A stretch of DNA of 40,111 bases from Anaerolineales bacterium. Its GTDB lineage: Bacteria; Chloroflexota; Anaerolineae; Anaerolineales; Villigracilaceae. The stretch is from assembly GCA_020851785.1 (NCBI GenBank), contig JADZCC010000054.1:1-40111 (forward strand), given 5' to 3'. Shown one piece after another: positions 32,202 to 40,041 of the stretch. A program made the translations under genes and the position numbers. The notes beneath the pieces are model-generated. The model saw only the letters and a program-made list of their open reading frames with translations. It did no database searches and was not told where the DNA came from. Positions within the stretch are counted from its first letter, which is position 1; every line of letters begins with the position of its first letter.

Positions 32202-33080
32202 ATGAACAAAGCCCTGCACAAACTTCGCGCAAACTTATTGAACCTCGCCAATCGTATATCGCGCGGCTGGGGGCTGATCTTTTGGAACGCCCTGCAACAC
32301 ACCTTCCGGCCGGAAACTTCCGTCAAAGCCTCGGCGATTGCCTACTTCGCGCTCTTTTCGCTGTTCCCTTTAATTTTATTAAGCATTGCCATCGCCAGCG
32401 TGCGCTTTGGCCAAAATATTGATCAACACATCATCATGCGTCAAATGGAGTTCCTCGCTCCAGCATTGAGTCAGCTTTTGGGCGACAACATAGATCAGAT
32501 CATTCAGGCGCGACGCACCGTCAGCGGCGTGGCCGCGCTGGGGTTGGTCTGGTCGGCCTCGTCAGTTTTTTACACGCTCACGCATACGCTCAATGAAATT
32601 TGGCATCGGGAAAAAAAACGCGCCACCTGGAAGGCGCGCGGACTGGCCATTCTGGTTGTGCTGGCTTTTATTGGCCCGGCGCTTTTCCTCATCACTTTGG
32701 CCGGGAGCGTGCTGGCCAATTTACACTTTTGGATTCCAGATCAAATTTTGCCTTTGCAAAGTAGCATCAGTTTTGGCCTCACCATTTTGCTGGATATGGT
32801 TCTATTCATGGCTTTGTATCGCCTCCTGCCGCACGGAACTTCCACCTGGCGCGAAACGCTCCCCGGAGCAATTGGCGGCGGCGCGCTCTGGGAACTGGCC
32901 AAAAAACTTTTTCTGGCGTTCGTCTCCACCTATATTTCCATTTCCAACCTGGTGTATGGCGCAGTGGCGGTCATCATCGCCTTCTTAATTTGGGCCTACC
33001 TGAGCAGTTTAATCTTCCTCTTTGGGGCCTATCTCAATTTGGCGTACTGCCAGTCTCACGACCGTTCCACTTCAGCCTGA
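32202..33080 (+). CDS. YihY/BrkB-family inner membrane protein
   Basis: 292-residue protein with about six transmembrane helices and the YihY (formerly ribonuclease BN) signatures: KASAIAYFALFSLFPLILL near residue 42, AALGLVWSASSVFYTL, the LLPHGTSTWRETLPGAIGGG loop and YGAVAVIIAFLIWAYLSSLI. The earlier RNase BN label is wrong for this family; the function is unknown, with a transport or flippase-like role sometimes proposed. Begins 6 bases after the methyltransferase stop, so probably one transcript. Confidence 0.9.
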   Translation: MNKALHKLRANLLNLANRISRGWGLIFWNALQHTFRPETSVKASAIAYFALFSLFPLILLSIAIASVRFGQNIDQHIIMRQMEFLAPALSQLLGDNIDQIIQARRTVSGVAALGLVWSASSVFYTLTHTLNEIWHREKKRATWKARGLAILVVLAFIGPALFLITLAGSVLANLHFWIPDQILPLQSSISFGLTILLDMVLFMALYRLLPHGTSTWRETLPGAIGGGALWELAKKLFLAFVSTYISISNLVYGAVAVIIAFLIWAYLSSLIFLFGAYLNLAYCQSHDRSTSA

Positions 33081-33124
33081 CCGTATTTTTTAAGTTGCGC
33101 GTCCAGTGGATTCTTGAACATGCG

Positions 33125-33133
33125 TGCTATAAT
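33125..33133 (+). promoter_or_regulatory. Extended -10 promoter of dnaE
   Basis: TGC followed by a perfect TATAAT (33128-33133). No TTGACA-like box lies at 16-18 bases, but the TG extension reduces that need. Transcription should start near 33140, giving a leader of about 65 bases made mostly of CTAGTT octamers. Confidence 0.6.
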
Positions 33134-33134
33134 T

Positions 33135-33174
33135 TTAGTTAGCTAGTTGTTCAGTTGGCTAGTTTGCTAGTTTG
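33135..33174. repeat. Five CTAGTT-type octamers in the dnaE leader
   Basis: TTAGTTAG (33135), CTAGTTGT (33143), TCAGTTGG (33151), CTAGTTTG (33159), CTAGTTTG (33167), strict 8-base period. Same family as 30683-30704. Confidence 0.8.
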
Positions 33175-33205
33175 CAATCACCCTTCATTCATTCAAACGC
33201 CCAAC

Positions 33206-36200
33206 ATGTCTTTCGCCCACTTACACGTTCATACTGAATATTCCATGCTGGATGGTTTCTCCAACATCAAAAAGTTGGTGAAGCGCGTCAAAGAGATGGA
33301 AATGTCCGCCGTGGCCATTACCGATCACGGCACCATGCATGGGGTGATTGATTTTTACAAAGCCGCGCAAGCCGAAGGCGTCAAACCGATCATTGGGGTG
33401 GAAGCATACATGGCGGCGCGCGGCATGAAAGATAAAGATTCAAAGCTCGACCGCTCTTCCTTTCACCTGCTCCTGCTCGCGGAAAATGAAACCGGCTACA
33501 AAAACCTGCTGAAGATTTCGTCCGCCGCGCAATTGGAAGGCTTCTATTATTACCCGCGCATTGATCACGAATTTCTCGCCGCCCACGCCGAAGGGCTGAT
33601 CTGCACCACCGGCTGTATGTCCGCTGAAATTCCGCGCGCCTTACTGCGCGAAAATCCCGAAGAAGCCGTTCGTAAATTGAATTGGTATTACGAAGTTTTC
33701 GGCCGCGAAAACTTCTTCTTTGAACTGCAACAACATAACATCCCGGAAATTGTCGGCTTAAACAAACAACTGCTGGAATTGGGCGCGCGCTACGAGGCCC
33801 AATATATCGCCACCAACGACGTGCATTACATCAATCAGGAAGATGCGCGCCTGCAGGATATTCTGCTGGCCATTCAAACCAACTCCACCTACAACGACCC
33901 GGAACGCATGCGCATGAGCGACGATTCATACTTCCTGCGTTCGCCCGCGGAAATGAATCGCCTCTTCGCCGAAGTTCCCGCCGCGCTTTCCAACACCCTG
34001 CTCATCGCCGAACGGTGCAACGTGGATTTGAGCGTTAAGGGCTACCACCTGCCCGAATTTCCCGTCCCCGCCGGAGAGACCGCCGAAACCTACCTGCGCG
34101 CCTTGTGCGAGGCCGGGGCGCAGAAAAGATATCAAGAAGACGCAACCAGCCAAAAAGTCAAGGAAAGACTCGCTTACGAACTAAGCGTCGTCCACGCCAT
34201 GGGCTTCGACGCCTACTTCCTAATCGTCTGGGATTTGTGTCGCTTCGCCCGCGAAAACGGAATTTGGTACAACGCGCGCGGCTCGGCGGCCGGTTCGATC
34301 ATCGCCTACACGCTCGAAATCACGATGGTGGACCCGCTGGAACACGCGCTGATCTTTGAGCGCTTTTTGAACCCCGGCCGCATCTCCATGCCGGATATTG
34401 ATTTGGACTTTCGAGACGACCGCCGCTCCGAAATGCTGGAATACTGCGCCAAACAATATGGCGACGATAAAGTCGCCCAAATCATCACCTTTGGCACGAT
34501 GGGCACCAAAGCCGCCATCCGCGACGTGGCCCGCGTGATGGAAATTCCCCTGCCAGAAGTGGATCGCGTCGCCAAACTTGTGCCGTTCGTTTCGGGCCGT
34601 TCCACAACGATGAAAGACGCGTTTGAAATCCCCGATTTCAAAAAGATTTATAACGAAAACAAAAGCCTCAAAGAAGTCATTGACATTGCTGAAAAGATGG
34701 AAGGCACGGTGCGCAACGCCGGAACGCACGCCGCCGGTGTGGTCATTTCGGATAAGCCAATCATTGAATATTTGCCGCTTCACCGCCCCACCTCCGGCTC
34801 CGAAGAAACGCCGATCAAATCGGTCACTCAATTTGAAATGGGCATCCTCGATTCGCTCGGAATGCTCAAAGTGGATTTTCTGGGGCTGAGCACGTTAACC
34901 GTCATGGCCCGCGCCTGCGACCTGATTTACAAACGGCATGGCGTCAAGTTTGATTTAAGCAACATCCCGCTCAACGATTCCAAATCATTTGAATTAATGG
35001 GCGCGGGGCAAACCGCTGGGCTATTCCAGGTGGAAGGTTGCTTAAGTGGCGACACCTACATTGGTCATCGAACCATCAAGGAGCTATATGCCGATTTCAA
35101 AGCGCGTGAAAAAGCAGGCTCCCTTGGCGGGCGTGAACTGCTCCGCACATACTCTTGCTATGTTGATGAAGGCCGATTTATTCCCAATGTTATAAACAAG
35201 GTTGTTTACAGCGGCATTAAACCCGTCTATCGTCTGCTTGCCGACAATAACACCTGGATTAAGGCGACTGCCGACCATCGCTTCTTTACTCGGCGCGGTT
35301 GGGTGACGCTTGGAGAACTCGACCCTGAGGTGGACGCCTTGCTTTTCAAAAGCAATACCAGCCGTTCTGGCAGGGTCTGCATTGAATGCGGCGCTCCGCT
35401 AAAAACGGCCGTCAGGCACTCCCAGCATTGTAAAAGTTGTTCAGCTCGCATTTCTTCCAACCCAAGCAAACCCGAGGTGCGCGAACGAATCTCGCAAAGC
35501 CGCATGGGTGGGCCTGCGTGGAACAAGGGACTGACTGCAGAAACAGCCAAAGATACGCTCTGGATTAAGAACCTCAGCATCTATAATGCCGCACAAAAAG
35601 GCATCTCTCTGGAAGCGCGGCATGGAATTGAACGCGCCGCAGAAATTCGCGCAAAGCTTTCGGCGCGGTTTTCTGGCAGAAACAATCCCATGTATGGACG
35701 TCCGCCCAAGGCGACCAAAACCTATACAAAATCCGGCTATCGTGAAGATTTGGGACATTATGTCCGTTCTTCATGGGAAGCGGATATGGCGCGAGTATTC
35801 CGCCATCTTGGTTGGAAATATCAATACGAATCCCAGACCTTTGAACTGGTCAAAGATAATGGAATTACCATCACGTACACGCCTGATTTCTATGTGCCTG
35901 AACAAAACACATTTTATGAGATCAAAGGCTGGATGGATGACGTCAGCGCGGAAAAGATCGCCTTATTCAACGAACAATACCCTCAACACGCATTGGTGGT
36001 CGTAGATAAAACGCTGTTCGCTGAATTTCAAGTCAAGTATGCCAGTCTTGTGGAATGGGAATGTCCTCAATTCCCGAATGATAGCGAATGGGTTAGCATC
36101 AAAAGCATTGAATTGGTTGGGGAGGAAGACACCTACGACCTGCAAATGCAAGCGCCCGGGAACAACTTTGTTGCCAATGGCTTTATCGTTCACAATAGCG

Positions 36201-38260
36201 GAATGACGCGTTGGATCATGCAGATGAAGCCCCAAAACCTCGACAACATCATCGCGATGGTGGCCCTCTATCGCCCGGGGCCGATGGCCTTCATCCCGGA
36301 CTACATCGCGCGGATGCATGGCGAAGCGGAAGTGGAATATCGCCACCCGGACATGGTCCCCATCTTTCGGGATACCTACGGCATTCCGGTCTATCAGGAA
36401 CAACTGATGCGCGCCGCCGTGGAACTGGCCGGGTACACGCCCTCCGAATCCGACGAACTGCGCAAAGCCATCTCCAAAAAGAAAAAAGAAGACATTGACA
36501 AACACCGCGCCAAATTCGTCAAAGGCGCCGTGGAAAAAGGCATGGAGCAAGCCACCGCCGACGCCATCTACTCAGACTGGGAAGAGTTTGCCAGGTATGG
36601 ATTTAATAAGTCTCACGCCGCCGATTACGGCGTGCTGGCCGTGCAAACCGCCTACCTCAAAGCCCACTACACGGCGGAATTTATGGCCGCGCTCATGTCC
36701 GCCTCGGCCAGCGAAATGGAAAAAGTGGCCTGGTACGCGGCCGACGCGCGCAGTTTGGGCGTGCCGGTCCTCCCGCCCAACATCAACGCCTCTTTATGGG
36801 ACTTCGCCATTGAAGACGCCAACGCCGCCCCCAGCATTCGCTTCGGCTTGGGCGCCGTCAAAAACGTCAGCGCCAACGCCGTCGAACTGATCGTCACTGC
36901 GCGGCAAAGCGGAGCCTTCGCCGACCTCGACGACTTCTCCCGCCGCGTAGATTTACGCGCCGTCGGCAAACGCTCGCTCGAATGCCTGATCAAAGTGGGC
37001 GCGTTAGATTCCTTCGGCAACCGCGCCTCCCTCCTCGCCGCCCTAGATCGCATCGTCGCCATCTCCAACAACCACTTCCTCGCCGCCAACGCCGGGCAAA
37101 TGAGTCTCTTTGGCGCCGCCACCGGCATCGTCGAAGAAATTCACCTGCCCGAAGTCAAAGACGTGGAAAAAAGGGACATGCTCAACTGGGAGCGCGAACT
37201 CATCGGGTTGTATATTTCCGACCACCCGCTCAACGAATTTCAAAACCAACTCGCGCAAATCGTCAGCTATTTCTCCGGCCAACTCGGCGAAGCCGCGCAC
37301 GAAGAAAAAGTCCGCATGGCCGGGCTGGTCAACAGCGTGCGCCCCTACACCACCAAAACCGGCAAAGCCATGGGCTTCGTCGCCATCGAAGACATTCAAG
37401 GCAGTCTCGAACTGGTCGTCTTCCCAAAAAACTGGGAAAAATACAAAGACATCCTCACCGTCGGCCAAATCGTCATCGTCGAAGGCAAGGTGGATCAGGG
37501 CAACACGCCGCCCAAAATTTTAGTGGATGCGATTCACACCGAAATCAAAATGATCATCTCCGCCGATCAGGCGGATGCCTCTCCGAAGCCCCTGCTCCCT
37601 CGTGACCCGACCAACTCTCCGCGCAGGCCGGAAGCGCAACCTTCCGCGCCCAAGCCTGCTCCTGTTCAAAAGCAGACTTCCACTCCCCAGTCGCCTGCTC
37701 CTAAACTCGTCCCACAAATTGCGGAACCGGAAATGGACTACGCGCTGACAGACGACACGCCGCCCCCGCCAGAAAACTTCCCCGACGGCTGGGATAATGA
37801 ATGGCAACCTTCGTTTGAAGAAGCGGCCCTCGCGGCCAAACCAGAACCAAAATTTAAGAAGCATGAAGCGATCACGCCGCCAGTGGCCACGCGCGTCGCT
37901 GAAGCGCTTTCCGCCAACGAAACTCCCACCGAAGATTCGCGCGAAGCGCTCTTACCTTCGCTGTATATGCCGCTCGCCCAGGAAAACAAAGATAAAGATC
38001 ATCCGCCCAGGCAGATTACCATTACCTTGCGCTCCACCGGCGACCGTGAACGCGACCGACGCCGCATCAAAACGTTATATGGCACATTAATCTCGTATCA
38101 CGGGCGCGATAAATTTAGCTTTCAAATTTTTGAAAACGGCAAAGGCCATCTGATTGATTTCCCCAGCGATAGCACGCGCATCTGCCCCGAGTTATTGGGA
38201 CGCCTCAAAAAAGTGCTGGAAGCAGAAACCTGGCGCGTGGAAGAAATTACGCTTCTCTAA
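33206..38260 (+). CDS. dnaE: DNA polymerase III alpha subunit, interrupted by an intein
   Basis: 1684-residue precursor; splicing would leave a 1298-residue replicative polymerase. N-terminal PHP domain (1-210) keeps its likely metal ligands (HLHVHTEYS, ITDHGTMHG, GVEAYM, SFHLLLL, TTGCMS, NDVHY), so an active metal-dependent proofreading exonuclease is plausible. Palm: Asp397 and Asp399 in PDIDLDF and Asp557 in KVDFLGL. After the intein: RPGPM, YGFNKSHAADYG, and an OB domain (VRMAGLVNSVRPYTTKTGK). A Pro-rich linker (about 1451-1590) leads to an 85-residue terminal domain (ITITLRSTGDRERDRRRIK onward). The ATG at 33206 gives the family start MSFAHLHVH; a TTG at 33155 would only add residues from the octamer repeat. 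Confidence 0.97.
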   Translation: MSFAHLHVHTEYSMLDGFSNIKKLVKRVKEMEMSAVAITDHGTMHGVIDFYKAAQAEGVKPIIGVEAYMAARGMKDKDSKLDRSSFHLLLLAENETGYKNLLKISSAAQLEGFYYYPRIDHEFLAAHAEGLICTTGCMSAEIPRALLRENPEEAVRKLNWYYEVFGRENFFFELQQHNIPEIVGLNKQLLELGARYEAQYIATNDVHYINQEDARLQDILLAIQTNSTYNDPERMRMSDDSYFLRSPAEMNRLFAEVPAALSNTLLIAERCNVDLSVKGYHLPEFPVPAGETAETYLRALCEAGAQKRYQEDATSQKVKERLAYELSVVHAMGFDAYFLIVWDLCRFARENGIWYNARGSAAGSIIAYTLEITMVDPLEHALIFERFLNPGRISMPDIDLDFRDDRRSEMLEYCAKQYGDDKVAQIITFGTMGTKAAIRDVARVMEIPLPEVDRVAKLVPFVSGRSTTMKDAFEIPDFKKIYNENKSLKEVIDIAEKMEGTVRNAGTHAAGVVISDKPIIEYLPLHRPTSGSEETPIKSVTQFEMGILDSLGMLKVDFLGLSTLTVMARACDLIYKRHGVKFDLSNIPLNDSKSFELMGAGQTAGLFQVEGCLSGDTYIGHRTIKELYADFKAREKAGSLGGRELLRTYSCYVDEGRFIPNVINKVVYSGIKPVYRLLADNNTWIKATADHRFFTRRGWVTLGELDPEVDALLFKSNTSRSGRVCIECGAPLKTAVRHSQHCKSCSARISSNPSKPEVRERISQSRMGGPAWNKGLTAETAKDTLWIKNLSIYNAAQKGISLEARHGIERAAEIRAKLSARFSGRNNPMYGRPPKATKTYTKSGYREDLGHYVRSSWEADMARVFRHLGWKYQYESQTFELVKDNGITITYTPDFYVPEQNTFYEIKGWMDDVSAEKIALFNEQYPQHALVVVDKTLFAEFQVKYASLVEWECPQFPNDSEWVSIKSIELVGEEDTYDLQMQAPGNNFVANGFIVHNSGMTRWIMQMKPQNLDNIIAMVALYRPGPMAFIPDYIARMHGEAEVEYRHPDMVPIFRDTYGIPVYQEQLMRAAVELAGYTPSESDELRKAISKKKKEDIDKHRAKFVKGAVEKGMEQATADAIYSDWEEFARYGFNKSHAADYGVLAVQTAYLKAHYTAEFMAALMSASASEMEKVAWYAADARSLGVPVLPPNINASLWDFAIEDANAAPSIRFGLGAVKNVSANAVELIVTARQSGAFADLDDFSRRVDLRAVGKRSLECLIKVGALDSFGNRASLLAALDRIVAISNNHFLAANAGQMSLFGAATGIVEEIHLPEVKDVEKRDMLNWERELIGLYISDHPLNEFQNQLAQIVSYFSGQLGEAAHEEKVRMAGLVNSVRPYTTKTGKAMGFVAIEDIQGSLELVVFPKNWEKYKDILTVGQIVIVEGKVDQGNTPPKILVDAIHTEIKMIISADQADASPKPLLPRDPTNSPRRPEAQPSAPKPAPVQKQTSTPQSPAPKLVPQIAEPEMDYALTDDTPPPPENFPDGWDNEWQPSFEEAALAAKPEPKFKKHEAITPPVATRVAEALSANETPTEDSREALLPSLYMPLAQENKDKDHPPRQITITLRSTGDRERDRRRIKTLYGTLISYHGRDKFSFQIFENGKGHLIDFPSDSTRICPELLGRLKKVLEAETWRVEEITLL
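35039..36196 (+). mobile_element. Intein in DnaE with zinc finger, NUMOD-like motifs and PD-(D/E)XK-type nuclease
   Basis: 386 residues, from Cys1 to Asn386, next extein residue Ser. Splicing blocks: A CLSGDTYI (1-8); B KATADHRFFT with Thr77-x-x-His80; F/G EEDTYDLQM and NFVANGFIVHN, with penultimate His385 and terminal Asn386. All catalytic residues for class 1 splicing are present. The insert between B and F has a Cys4 finger (Cys114, 117, 131, 134), a WNKG motif (MGGPAWNKGLT, 156-166), a NUMOD3-like FSGRNNPMYGRP (211-222) and a nuclease signature with Glu247 (SSWEADM), Pro282-Asp283 (YTPDFYV) and Glu294-x-Lys296 (YEIKG). It splits the conserved palm motif FQVEG/SGM. By eye it is poorer in GC than the flanking dnaE. 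Confidence 0.9.
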
Positions 38261-38280
38261 CCCATTGTTTCGTGATCCAT

Positions 38281-38297
38281 AAAGCGACTGTCGCTTT
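38281..38297. terminator. Short hairpin between convergent dnaE and the AAC(3) gene
   Basis: AAAGCGAC and GTCGCTTT around a single T; sterically a 7-bp stem with a 3-base loop. Lies in the 40-base gap between two convergent stops, with A/T-rich ends. Could act in both directions, but the U tract is weak. Confidence 0.5.
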
Positions 38298-38300
38298 GAT

Positions 38301-39080
38301 TTACCCAAACCGCACGGCGTTACAGCGTTCGCAATCCGCGCGCGCGCATAACAAAGCAAAGGGGTTTTCCCGGATCTTCCGCGTAACGACCTCCAGCAAG
38401 CTGGGCAGGTGAATGGCTTGCACCGTTGCGCCGCCCACCTCTACGCGCCGCGTATATTTTTCCGCATCAATCGCAATCGCGTTGAAGCCGTCCGAATCGC
38501 CGGGGAAGCCCGCGCATTCCACCACCTTATCTTTGGTCAACGCCCAGCGGATGAATTGCATCCGTCCGGCTAATTTTTCTCCGTAGTGAATGCTGGTATT
38601 CACCGTGTGATCCACGCCGAGGAGTAAAACCCAGCCATCCTGTTCGGCCAACATGCGAATCGGCGCCAGCGGTTCAAAGATGGTTTGCGCGTTGAGCGGA
38701 GCCTCCGCGTTGACGCCCACAAAGGATTGAATGGGATGCAGGGAGCGTTTGGCTTTCGGGTGTTTTCGCAACACTTCCGGCAGAACGCCCATCATCGAGT
38801 CCACTGGCATGTCCGGGTCAAATGGCTCGGCTAGTTTGTTCAAGTCCGCTTGGCGGCCGTAGGCAATTCCGTTGTGCGGCGGGCCCACTTCTGGGTTGAG
38901 CATGGTCTTGTAGGTGAAGGCGGGCATGATCAGCCCGCGTGTGGATTCGAGGAGCGCTTCCAACAAGGCGTTGGCATCCACCGCGCCAAAGGCGCGCAAG
39001 GAAGCATGGGCAATGACCGGGCGTTTGCTTAAGCCCAATTTGGAAAACGCAGTTTTGAGGTCGGTTAGAGAAGCGGGCAT
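38301..39080 (-). CDS. Aminoglycoside N(3)-acetyltransferase-family protein
   Basis: 259 residues of the AAC(3)/Antibiotic_NAT fold. Signatures: VIAHASLRAFGAV (22-34), LIMPAFTYK (50-58), KRSLHPIQSFVGVNA with His115 in the region of the family's catalytic site, and WVLLLGVDHTVNTSIHYGEKLAG. Many chromosomal members act on other amines or on unknown substrates, so resistance should not be assumed. The C-terminus carries CARADCERC, a cysteine cluster that could bind metal. Downstream of the enoyl-CoA hydratase gene by 20 bases, with no Shine-Dalgarno visible. Confidence 0.82.
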   Translation of the reverse strand: MPASLTDLKTAFSKLGLSKRPVIAHASLRAFGAVDANALLEALLESTRGLIMPAFTYKTMLNPEVGPPHNGIAYGRQADLNKLAEPFDPDMPVDSMMGVLPEVLRKHPKAKRSLHPIQSFVGVNAEAPLNAQTIFEPLAPIRMLAEQDGWVLLLGVDHTVNTSIHYGEKLAGRMQFIRWALTKDKVVECAGFPGDSDGFNAIAIDAEKYTRRVEVGGATVQAIHLPSLLEVVTRKIRENPFALLCARADCERCNAVRFG

Positions 39081-39100
39081 GACGGTTACAAGTCAGACGG

Positions 39101-39874
39101 TTATTTCCCAGTCCAGTTGGGTTTGCGCTTTTCGATGAAGGCCTGCATCCCTTCTTTTTGGTCGTCTGTTGAAAAGAGCGGATAAAAATTGCGCTTTTCA
39201 GTTTTCAGGCCTTCGGTCAGCGTGGTTTCAAACGCGGCATTGACCGAATCCTTCGCCATGCGAATGGCCAATGGCGCGCGCGCGGCAATTTCTGCGGCCA
39301 GTTTGAGGGCCTCGTTTAAATATTCTGCCACGGGCGTCAGGCGGTTGATCATGCCAAACTGAAGCGCTTCCTGCGCGGTGAGCGTGCGACTGTTGAGAAT
39401 CATTTCCATGGCCAGCGGTTTGCCGAGCAAGCGCGCCAGGCGTTGCGTGCCGCCGCCGCCGGGGATGATACCAATGGTGATTTCTGGCTGGCCGAACTTG
39501 GCGGTTTCCGAAGCGACGATTAAATCGCAGGAAAGCGCGAACTCACACCCGCCGCCCAACGCCCAGCCAGAAACGGCGGCGATGACGGGCTTTTTCAAAT
39601 TGCGAACCCGATCCCATAATTCCACGCGCCCCTGCTGAATCATTTGAAAGGGCGTGGCTTCGGCCATTTCTTTAATATCGGCTCCGGCGGCGAAGGCTTT
39701 TTCATTGCCCGTCACCACCATTGCGCCAATGGCCGGGTTTGCGTCAAACTCGGTTAACGCTTCAAACAACTCGGTTAACATGAGGGTATTAAAAGCGTTC
39801 ATGGCTTGCGGGCGGTTCAAAGTAACCAGCCCCACGCGCTCGCGAACTTCAGTCAAAATTGTTGTGTATGCCAT
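39101..39874 (-). CDS. Enoyl-CoA hydratase/isomerase (crotonase family)
   Basis: 257-residue crotonase. Oxyanion-hole segments FAAGADIKEM (61-70) and SGWALGGGCEFAL (102-114). Both catalytic glutamates of true hydratases are present, Glu111 (GGGCE) and Glu131 (GQPEITIGIIPGGGGTQRL), with the same 20-residue spacing as Glu144/Glu164 of rat hydratase. It should hydrate 2-enoyl-CoA in fatty-acid or related oxidation. The start at 39874 is fixed by GGAGG four bases upstream; the earlier in-frame ATG lies before this site. First gene of a pair with the AAC(3)-type gene. Confidence 0.93.
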   Translation of the reverse strand: MAYTTILTEVRERVGLVTLNRPQAMNAFNTLMLTELFEALTEFDANPAIGAMVVTGNEKAFAAGADIKEMAEATPFQMIQQGRVELWDRVRNLKKPVIAAVSGWALGGGCEFALSCDLIVASETAKFGQPEITIGIIPGGGGTQRLARLLGKPLAMEMILNSRTLTAQEALQFGMINRLTPVAEYLNEALKLAAEIAARAPLAIRMAKDSVNAAFETTLTEGLKTEKRNFYPLFSTDDQKEGMQAFIEKRKPNWTGK

Positions 39875-39878
39875 GCTT

Positions 39879-39883
39879 CCTCC
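39879..39883 (-). promoter_or_regulatory. Shine-Dalgarno of the enoyl-CoA hydratase gene
   Basis: GGAGG on the minus strand, four bases before the ATG at 39874. It rules out the in-frame ATG ten codons upstream. Confidence 0.75.
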
Positions 39884-39895
39884 ATTTTTCCGGCG

Positions 39896-39926
39896 ATTAT
39901 ACATTCTATAAGGGATGAACTGTCAT
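39896..39926 (-). promoter_or_regulatory. Possible promoter of the enoyl-CoA hydratase gene
   Basis: Perfect TATAAT (39896-39901) on the minus strand; ATGACA (39921-39926) is the best -35 but at a long 19-base spacing. The leader would be about 15 bases and include the GGAGG site. Confidence 0.5.
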
Positions 39927-40005
39927 ATTTCCCACCGCTCCCACAGCCGCCATTTGTGACCGCGCTGGGTATAATTATCGAAATTGGCTTTGGTGCATAA
40001 AAGGA

Positions 40006-40035
40006 TTGACAAAGAAGGGCGAGACCGTGTAATTT
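40006..40035 (+). promoter_or_regulatory. Promoter of the transposase gene, predicted leaderless
   Basis: Perfect TTGACA (40006-40011), an 18-base spacer and TAATTT (40030-40035), with 6 bases to the ATG at 40042. Probably lies inside the left end of the insertion sequence; the terminal inverted repeat could not be located. Confidence 0.5.
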
Positions 40036-40041
40036 TGGTTT

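Noticed and set aside
33155..33205. Upstream TTG start for dnaE adding 17 residues
   Set aside because: The extra residues are encoded by the CTAGTT octamer array, and the conserved family N-terminus begins at the ATG at 33206.
39081..39103. Direct repeat GACGGTTA (39081 and 39096) between the hydratase and AAC(3)-type genes
   Set aside because: Only two copies at 15-base spacing; too little to assign to the 7-8 bp repeat families or to an operator.
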